This document shows, in pieces, positions 57,500-64,000 of a DNA stretch of 64,000 bases. Source of the DNA: Prorocentrum cordatum (taxonomy: Eukaryota > Sar > Dinophyceae > Prorocentrales > Prorocentraceae); assembly GCA_963575745.1 (NCBI GenBank), contig CAUYUJ010018059.1:165001-229000 (forward strand), read 5' to 3'. Within the stretch, counting starts at the first letter, position 1, and each line of letters opens with the position of its first letter. The notes under the pieces were generated by a model. That model had not been told where the DNA came from and ran no database searches. It saw only the letters and a program-made list of their open reading frames with translations. The position numbers and the translations under genes were made by a program.

Positions 57500-58400
57500 G
57501 CCAGAGTTCTTTTGGATGCCTCTTGGGGCGTCTTGCGGGACTCTTGGCACTCCCGGGGTTCTTTGGGAACGTCTTGGGTGCCTCTGGGGGGCCTCTTTGG
57601 GCCTCTTGGGTCAATCTTGGGGACCTCATAGGCTACTGAGGACCTCCTGGGCGACTCTTGGGGCCGTCTTGGGGCACCCTTGAGAGCCCTGGGGGTCATC
57701 GTGGGGCCATCTTGGAAGAGATCGATCAAAGGAGGGGGGCTCGTTAATTGACCCCCCAGGTGGCCAAAATGTTGCCAAATCATGGTGAAATCATTGACTT
57801 TGGCCTTCTCGCAGAGGCCTCTTAGAGCGTCTTGGGTGCCTCTGGGAGGGTCTTGGGGCCTCTCCGGGGTCTCCTGGGAGCCTCTTGGGGGCATCGTGGG
57901 GGCCTCTCGGGGGTCTCCTGGGGCCCCTGGGCACCTCTTGTGGCCGTTCTGGGGCACATTTCGGAGCCTCGAGGGCTATCTTGGGGCCATCTTGGAAGAG
58001 ATCGATCAAACAAGGTGGGCTTCCTTAGTTAGGTTGCCTCCCCCAGGAGGCCAACATGTGGCCAGAACCTTAAGTCAAATCAATGATTTTGGCATTCTCA
58101 CCGAGGCCTCTTGGTGCATCTTGGCTGCCTCTAGGGGTTCTCTTGGGGCCTCTTGGGGCCTTTGGGGGGAATATTGAGGGCGTCTTGGAAGTCTCCTGGG
58201 GCCCCCTGGGCACCTCGTGGGGACGTCTTGGGGCACCCTGTGGGGCCTCGGGGGCCATGTTGGGGCCATCTTGGAAGAGATCGATCAAAGGAGGTGAGGT
58301 CCCTACTGAGTATCCCCCCCTGGCCAACATATGGCCAACACCAGTAAAATCAATGATGTCGGCTTCCTCGCCGAGGCCATCTTGGACTCTCACACCCCTC
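57500..58400 (+). repeat. about 280-bp tandem repeat, three copies, CCTCTTGG-rich
   Basis: GGCCATCTTGGAAGAGATCG occurs at about 57704, 57983 and 58265. Each is followed by ATCAAA, a GGCCAA segment, an AAATCA(T/A)TGA word and CCGAGGCC-like words. Between these lie degenerate CTTGGGGCCTC words like those in the inverted repeats at 34.3 and 45.4 kb. Not coding. Confidence 0.85.
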
Positions 58401-58544
58401 GCGGAATTTTAGGTCCAGGGGGGGGGAAACCCAGAAAATGGGAGAATTTACAACCAACTAGGACGGATTCCGACCATGTCGGTCCCAATCCTCACCACTT
58501 GGTATCAATTCCAACCGCTTTTCAAACTCTTGAAAAAGATTGTT

Positions 58545-59165
58545 GCTAAGTTTCTTAGAGGCTCCTTGAAGGATCCTTTGAGGCTCCTTTGAATCTCTTT
58601 GGAGCTCCTTGGAAACTTCTTGCAAGCTCCTTAGACGCTCATTATAAGCTTCTTAGGAGCTTCCTAGACGCGCCATAGAGGCTCCTCAGGCGTTCCTTAG
58701 AGGCTCCTTAGAAGCTCCTTTGAAGTTCCTCAGATGCTCCTTAGAAGCTCCCTTGAAGATTCCGCATAAGCTCCTCAGAGGCTCCTTAGAAGCCCTTCAC
58801 AGGCTCCGTAGAGGTTACGAAAATTCTTCTTAGACGCTCCTTAGAGTGTCCTCATAAGCTCCTTAGAGGCTCCTCAGAGGCTCCTTGGAAGCTTCTTACA
58901 GACTCCTCATAAGCTCCTTAAAGGCTCCGTAGCAGCTCCTTGCAAGCTCTTTCAAGGCTGCTTAGCCGTTCCTTAGAAGCTGCTTAACAGGCTCCATAGC
59001 AGCTCTTTGGAAGTTCCTTGGAAGCTTCAAAGAGCCTCTTTAGAGGGATGCCAATGGTTTCTGGAGAATTCTTGGAGGTTTGCTGGAGGATATCCGAAGG
59101 ATTTCTCGAGGATTGCTGGTGGATGTGTGAAAGATTTCTGGAGGATTCCTGGGAAAACCTGATGA
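58545..59165 (+). repeat. degenerate GCTCCTTAGAGGCTCC repeats
   Basis: Short words GCTCCTTAGA, AGGCTCCT and GAAGCTCC repeat irregularly from 58545 to about 59040, changing to GGAGGAT-like words before the GGA array. No gene. Confidence 0.8.
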
Positions 59166-59352
59166 CTCCTGGAGGAGGACGAGGGGGAGGAGGAGGAGGA
59201 GGAGGAGGAGGAGGAGGAGGAGGAGGAGGAGGAGGAGAAGGGAGAGGAGGAGGAGGAGGAGGAGGAGGAGGGAGGAGGAGGAGGAGGAGGAGGAGGGGGA
59301 GGAGGAATAGGAGTAGGAGGAGGAGGAAGAGGAGGAGGAGGAGGAGGATGGA
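59166..59352 (+). repeat. (GGA)n array
   Basis: Near-continuous GGA repeats; poly-Gly, poly-Arg and poly-Pro frames are artefacts. Confidence 0.95.
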
Positions 59353-59604
59353 AGAGGCAGGAAAGGAGGAATGAAGGAACGGCCGAGGACAACGAGGAAG
59401 GGACATCGGGTTTTCGATATGTGTTGTTATTGGATGTGTGAAGTTATGTGTTCTGAATACATGTTTTGTGTTGGATATATGTTGTTGATTCGAGGTGGTA
59501 TGGTTTGCTGCGAATTGTTGTTGCAAGACAGCAAAGATCCCAGACCCCAGAAAGTAAGCTGGTATCAGTTCCAACCAGGGCACTCATGTTGACTCCCAGA
59601 ATGA

Positions 59605-59680
59605 ATGTGGGGGTTCGAGCCCCCCGCCCCTCTCCCCCCCTCCCGTGACGGAGGGGGGGGTTCGAACCCCCCCCCCTCCC
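59605..59680. repeat. G-tract/TTCGAA/C-tract palindromes
   Basis: GGGGGTTCGAGCCCCCC near 59610 and a perfect 22-bp palindrome, eight G then TTCGAA then eight C, at 59653-59674. They resemble a tRNA T-arm loop by word only; no tRNA fold is present. Confidence 0.85.
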
Positions 59681-59837
59681 CTCCCTCTCTCTCCTGTCTC
59701 CTCGGGCCCGCGCCTGCGTTGGCGGGCGGCTGGAAGCGGCGGGGACGACGATTTCCTTTTCTGGGCCGACGCCGGCGCCTGCGGCGGCGGGCGGCGACGG
59801 CGGGCGGCGGCGGCGGGGAGTGTAGACGAGGACGACG

Positions 59838-60362
59838 GTGGTGGTGGTGGTGGTGGTGGGTTGTGGTGGTGGTGGTGGCTGTGGTGGTGGTTGTGGTGGT
59901 GGTGGTGTGTTGGTTTGTGGTGGTGGTGGTGGCTGGTTGTGGTGGTGGGTGGTGGTGGTGTGGTGGTGGTGATGTGATGGTGGTGTGGTGGTGTTTTGTG
60001 GTGGTGGTGGTGCTGGTGGTGGTGGTGGTGGGTTGTGGTGGGTGTGGTGGTGTTTGTGTGGTGGTGGTGGTGTTGGGTTGTGGTGGTGGCGGTGGTTTGT
60101 GGAGGTGGTGCTGGTGGTGGTGGTGGCGGTGTGGTGGTGGTGGTGGGTGTGTGTTTTGTGGTGGTGGTGGTGGGTTGTGCTGCTGTTAGTTAGTGGTGGT
60201 GATTGTGGCGGTGGTGGGGTGGCGTGGTAGATTGTGGTGGTGTGGTACTGGTGGTGGTGGTGGCTGTGGTGGTGGTGGTGGTTGTGTGGTGGGTTGGTGG
60301 TGGTGGTGGTGGGTTGGGCGGCGGTGGTTGTGGTTGTGGTGGTGGTGGTGGTTGTGGTGGTT
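59838..60362 (+). repeat. (GGT)n/(GTG)n array, about 525 bp
   Basis: GGT units with TGT and GGC interruptions over more than 500 bp. Poly-Val/Trp/Cys and poly-His/Thr frames are artefacts. It is purine/pyrimidine-skewed, with G-quadruplex potential. Confidence 0.95.
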
Positions 60363-60439
60363 ATTGTCGTTGCGTCCCCACCGTCGCCGGCGCCAGCCCC
60401 GCTTCTGTCTGCCGCCAGCGCCAGCGCCGGCGGCTGGCG

Positions 60440-60515
60440 CCAGGGGGGGGGGGGTGTTAAACCCTCCCCCCCCCTCCTCGGCGCCAGGGGGGGGGGGTTG
60501 AACCCCCCCCCCCGC
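60440..60515. repeat. G-tract/C-tract palindromes, right side
   Basis: G10TGTTAAAC3TC9-like and G11TTGAAC11-like inverted G/C tracts sit on the other side of the GGT array from the 59.6-kb palindromes. Confidence 0.8.
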
Positions 60516-60699
60516 CCCCCTTTTGGGCCGCCTCTGGTCATCGTCGCTGTGTCCCCGCCGTCGGCGCTGCTGGCGGCCGCCGGCGCCGGAGCAGGGGGGG
60601 TGTTTGGGAGGGGGGGGTTTTGGGTGGGAGGGGAGTCCGCTTGGTTTTGATCGACGGCGCCGAGTGTTGGGGGGGGCCACCCCCCGTTCGAAACGCGCC

Positions 60700-62560
60700 G
60701 CCGAATGTTCAGCGCCCGTGAAACGCGCTCTTTCTGATGTCTGGATCGTTTTTCAACTTGCTGTATAAAAGGAGTCGCAGCATAGGCCCAAGTTGGTCCA
60801 TTGTAGTCGGTACGAATCGTTTTTGTTGACCGGGTTTGAAAGTGGCCAGGTCGGCTGTATTTGGTACCAGTCGCTTGGGATTGGTCCGACATGCTGTAAA
60901 CCACTCTTCGAAAGGGAAGAGGGGGTTGGAAGAGGAAACTCCCTAAACCACTCACGCCCTAAACGGCTGGTGGGACACTGTTATGGTATTTTCCGCCGCA
61001 AGGGGGGAGACATTAATCAAAGGGGCTATTTCCGGGAAGCGTGCAACAAGGAAGGGTGGATGGCATGCGTCGTTGCTTGTACAGCCATAGTGAGTTAGTG
61101 GATGACGACGGCAGGTCATGGCATGTTGACGTGTTGGTGGGTTCCGAACCTTCCAGTGCACGCACACGGTGTTCTTCGTGAGCCAGGTTGCATGCCGTTC
61201 GGGTTTCGCGAGGGATCGGTGTGAGAGTGTTGATTTGCGTTGCCCCGATACGCCCGTGCTGACACGCAACATCCACCACGCTAAGAACGTCTGAGCTGAG
61301 CACGCTGCGCTTGGTTCAGCAGGCGTTGGTCCACGTGTTGGGGAGTGTATCGCGCCAGGCTTACTCTTACAAGTTCGTGGTGAGCTTCGTGCCAACACAC
61401 GTCCGCTTGTGTGTGTCGTTCCAGGGCAGTTAAGTGGTTGATTATTCTTTGCGCTCCACAAGTCTGTACGATGAATAGTTTCAGCGTGCTGGCACAGCAT
61501 GCGCTCATAGTTTGGAGTGCGCTGAAAGTGTCAAGTCCTAGGCGTCCAAGCTTCCTTCATCGGTCTGCGCTTCCGCGGAGGAAAGCTTATGTGTTTGTGT
61601 GCGCATGTGACCCTGGCACGGTTTGTCTGCTGTCGTATGCCTCGAATGTCTCATCTGTTGTGCTCTGCCCAAGTGACGCTGAAACCATGCGTCCGTCTGA
61701 GGCACTCGTGCGGGACGGATGTGACCAGTGTGAACATTACGCTGCTGGTGATGTCAAGGAGAGCCGAAGCACCGGTGAATGAAATAGCCACGTCAGGACG
61801 ATTGCAAACAGATGTATACCAGCGTTGGCTCCAGTAATAGCATTTCACAGGATAATAGTTGTAATGGCCTTTTGATTTGAGCGCGTCAAGCTCTACCACG
61901 CCGGCAAGCACCTCGTCATCCGTTTGCCGATTGTGGCTAGGTTTTGCGTCGTAGCTAGCAGTTTTTGCATATGTTTCTCAATGCCATTCACGCCCTACTG
62001 TTGACTCGCGTGAAGATGTTCGTGCGCGATGTGCCTTTTTCACGGCTCTACATTTGATCAATTGTTCGTATCAGTTGGCAGCCTTTGTAGTGCATTAGCT
62101 ACAGTCTCCCTACGCAGTATGCTCCTCACCACGTATCTACTTATTATAAATCATGACGTGCGAGCAGCGTGCCGCGTAAGTATTTAATGCGCGCGTCGCC
62201 AGTCAACATTGCACGCCGCACCCGTTGCTCTTAGTCGTGTATTCCTGACTTCTTGGTGATTCCGCAATCAGTCGTTACGCCACGCATCCTGCAATGTGCC
62301 CATGGCCACTTTATCATCGACCGGGGAAAAACATGTGTACTTCGTTTGGCCACATTCCCGATGTTGTGTGCACACGGGCTTTCGTGTCCACTTGCTTGTG
62401 GCAAGCCCGCCTGTGGCAAAAATTACCGCCAACGCGCCAGCCCAAAAGCGCAGCAGGATGGTGGGTAATTTTTAGGATCGGTCCTGTCAGCATCGTGTCA
62501 GAACTGTCGTCCTCAATAGTCCTTGTCATCCACCTCCCCTTCCACCCTCATCCTCCGTAG
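60700..62560. other. no gene seen
   Basis: Mixed, less GC-rich DNA with only short frames on both strands. Two isolated CCCTAAAC words near 60944 and 60957 are not a telomere array. No RNA gene is recognised. Confidence 0.5.
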
Positions 62561-62636
62561 CCCTGTTGGTTACAGCTGGCTTGCACGTCAGACCACCTCG
62601 TGCGCAGCATCTAGCATGAAGTAGCCTTGAACTACG

Positions 62637-62875
62637 AGGATATCTCAGGCGAAACGGGTCAGAACACTTCGCGCGGAATCTCGAAGCCAAGAGTTGCGAG
62701 GATGTCTCAGGCGATACGGGCCGGACCAGCTCTCGCGCGGCATCTCGGAGCGAGGATGTCTCGGGCGAAAGGGGCCGGACCACCTCTCGCGCGGCATCTC
62801 GGAGCCCCGATTGGGGAGCACATCTCGGGCGAAACGGGCTGCAGCACTTCTCGTGCGACATCTCGAACTGGCCCC
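62637..62875 (+). repeat. four diverged copies of a 54-65-bp repeat
   Basis: Copies begin at about 62637, 62699, 62753 and 62818. Each has an AGGATGTCTC-like start, CGGGCGAAACGGG and CTCTCGCGCGGCATCTCGGA. The spacing varies (62, 54, 65 bp). Confidence 0.8.
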
Positions 62876-64000
62876 CCGCTGGGCTGCGGGGCTGCATGTG
62901 GTGGCTGCGGGGCGCGCGGGGCGCAGCGGTGGCTGCGGGGAGCTGCCCGCTGCCAGCTGCTGGGCGACCCGCGGGGCACCGCCCGGCTCGGCCCAGACCG
63001 TCGAGCAGACGGCGAAGGCGCTTGGCGCGTGGCGCGAGGGCAGAGGCACGCAGCCTGCGGCCTGCGAGGCCTGGCCGCGCACCGACCCAGCGCCACTGCA
63101 CCCAGGGCTCCCGCCCGCCGAGCGCTGCCGCAGGGGCTCCGAAGGCGGCGCGCGCAGGCGGCGGGGGCGCCGCCAGCCAGGGCAGCCGCGTGCCGCTCGC
63201 GGGCACCGCCCCGTGCTCCGGCCCGTGCTCCCGCCCGTGCGGCCGCGGGGCCAACGCCGGGGACGAGCCCAGCGCCTTCATTATGACGAGCCCAGCGTCG
63301 TGCACCTCGTCCGTTGTAGTTTCGGACGCAGGCGGCGTGCGTGCGCGTGGACACGGGACGGGCCAGCGCCAAGCCGGAATGGGTGAGGAATTCCTAACCG
63401 GAGCGACTGGACAGCACCAGCTGCTGAGGCCAGCGCCACGGGGAACCCTCACGGCCAGGCGGTGCTGGGCTCCGGCGCGCAGGCAGCATCGCCTCCCGCA
63501 CCGTGGCCGACGCCGCGGCGGTTTGCGGCGCCGCCGCGTGTCTCCGAAGCCGAGGCGGATCTGCCGCCCCCTTCTGGTGGGGGTGGCTGCGCCGCCATTC
63601 CATGGGGGCGGATGTCGCACTCGACGATGGCCATGCAGTCGTTGGCGGCTCCGCGGTCGACCCCGACGGTGGAGACGACAAAGAGGACCCTCGAGTCGGC
63701 GACGGTGTCTCCCGTCTTGCTTGAGGGAAGCACGCATCGGCGCTGCCGCGATAGCTTGCGACCCAGTTTCGCGGCAAGTGCCGTTCACGACGATGACGAG
63801 CTGACGTCTACCGTGCACGGCGGTCGCCGTGGATTGGACTGACGAGCATCATCCCCTCGGATTGCAGCGGTGGCTAGCTGTGCAGGCGCTTACTGCAGCC
63901 TCGCAGCGCCTGCTCAACCCAAACCACCCTCGTCCAGACTGCTTCAAAACGTGGAGCTCTGGAACTCTCGATCCAAATTAGCAATCGTATCGACTTCACG
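62876..64000. other. GC-rich DNA without a clear gene
   Basis: Frames are open on both strands because of GC content. The minus-strand stretch 63449-63733 contains DSRVLFVVSTVGVDRGAAND, the most protein-like segment, but there is no domain and no supported splice structure. Confidence 0.4.

Noticed and set aside
59605-59680. tRNA gene suggested by GGTTCGAACCC words
   Set aside because: No acceptor, D or anticodon stems; the words are part of G/C-tract palindromes.
59605-60230. Gly/Val/Trp-rich protein with tryptophan runs
   Set aside because: Artefact of GGT repeats and G runs.
60937-60966. Telomere repeat (CCCTAAA)
   Set aside because: Only two isolated copies, not in tandem.

Overview
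This window looks like nuclear DNA from a dinoflagellate, probably a high-GC one such as a Prorocentrum-like species. The evidence is very dense simple-sequence DNA, GC-rich coding frames with no operon logic or Shine-Dalgarno sites, introns built from tandem repeats, a possible spliced-leader relic, LINE reverse transcriptases in which the YADD box reads WSDN, and transposon-linked methyltransferase-like genes. No rRNA, tRNA, CRISPR array or bacterial gene was found. Most open frames in the simple repeats (poly-Leu, poly-Gly, poly-Glu, poly-Met) are not genes.

Layout. 1-735 is a 10-bp minisatellite. 836-6484 holds unrecognised, partly frameshifted genes and a diverged 660-bp duplication. About 7.74-15.91 kb is a LINE-type non-LTR retrotransposon: ORF1, ORF2 (endonuclease plus reverse transcriptase) and ORF3 lie in one frame separated by single stop codons, with a possible (TCA)8 tail. 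15.95-18.27 kb is a frameshifted transposase-like pseudogene. 18.8-23.3 kb is a decayed LINE-like element that carries a DNMT3-like cytosine methyltransferase domain upstream of an AP-type endonuclease. 25,061-47,121 is bounded by a perfect 27-bp inverted repeat and may be a 22-kb DNA transposon. Inside it, on the minus strand, are a Tnp2/CACTA-like transposase, an overlapping methyltransferase-like gene, several unrecognised genes with microsatellite introns, and an internal pair of 0.87-kb inverted repeats. 47,122-50,896 is a 5'-truncated tyrosine-recombinase (DIRS/Ngaro/PAT-like) retrotransposon with RNase H, tyrosine recombinase and methyltransferase-like ORFs, followed by B1-A2-B2 split direct repeats. 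50.9-64 kb is mostly minisatellites, hairpins, a 90-bp satellite that brackets one exon-like island, GGA/GGT arrays and GC-rich DNA without clear genes.

How it fits together. Almost every recognisable gene belongs to a mobile element. Three unrelated elements (LINE, putative TIR transposon, YR retrotransposon) each carry a different methyltransferase-like domain. In two of them the methyltransferase start codon overlaps the stop codon of the transposase or recombinase. This recurring recombinase-plus-methyltransferase arrangement is the most interesting pattern in the window. All domain calls are motif reading by eye; no database search was run.
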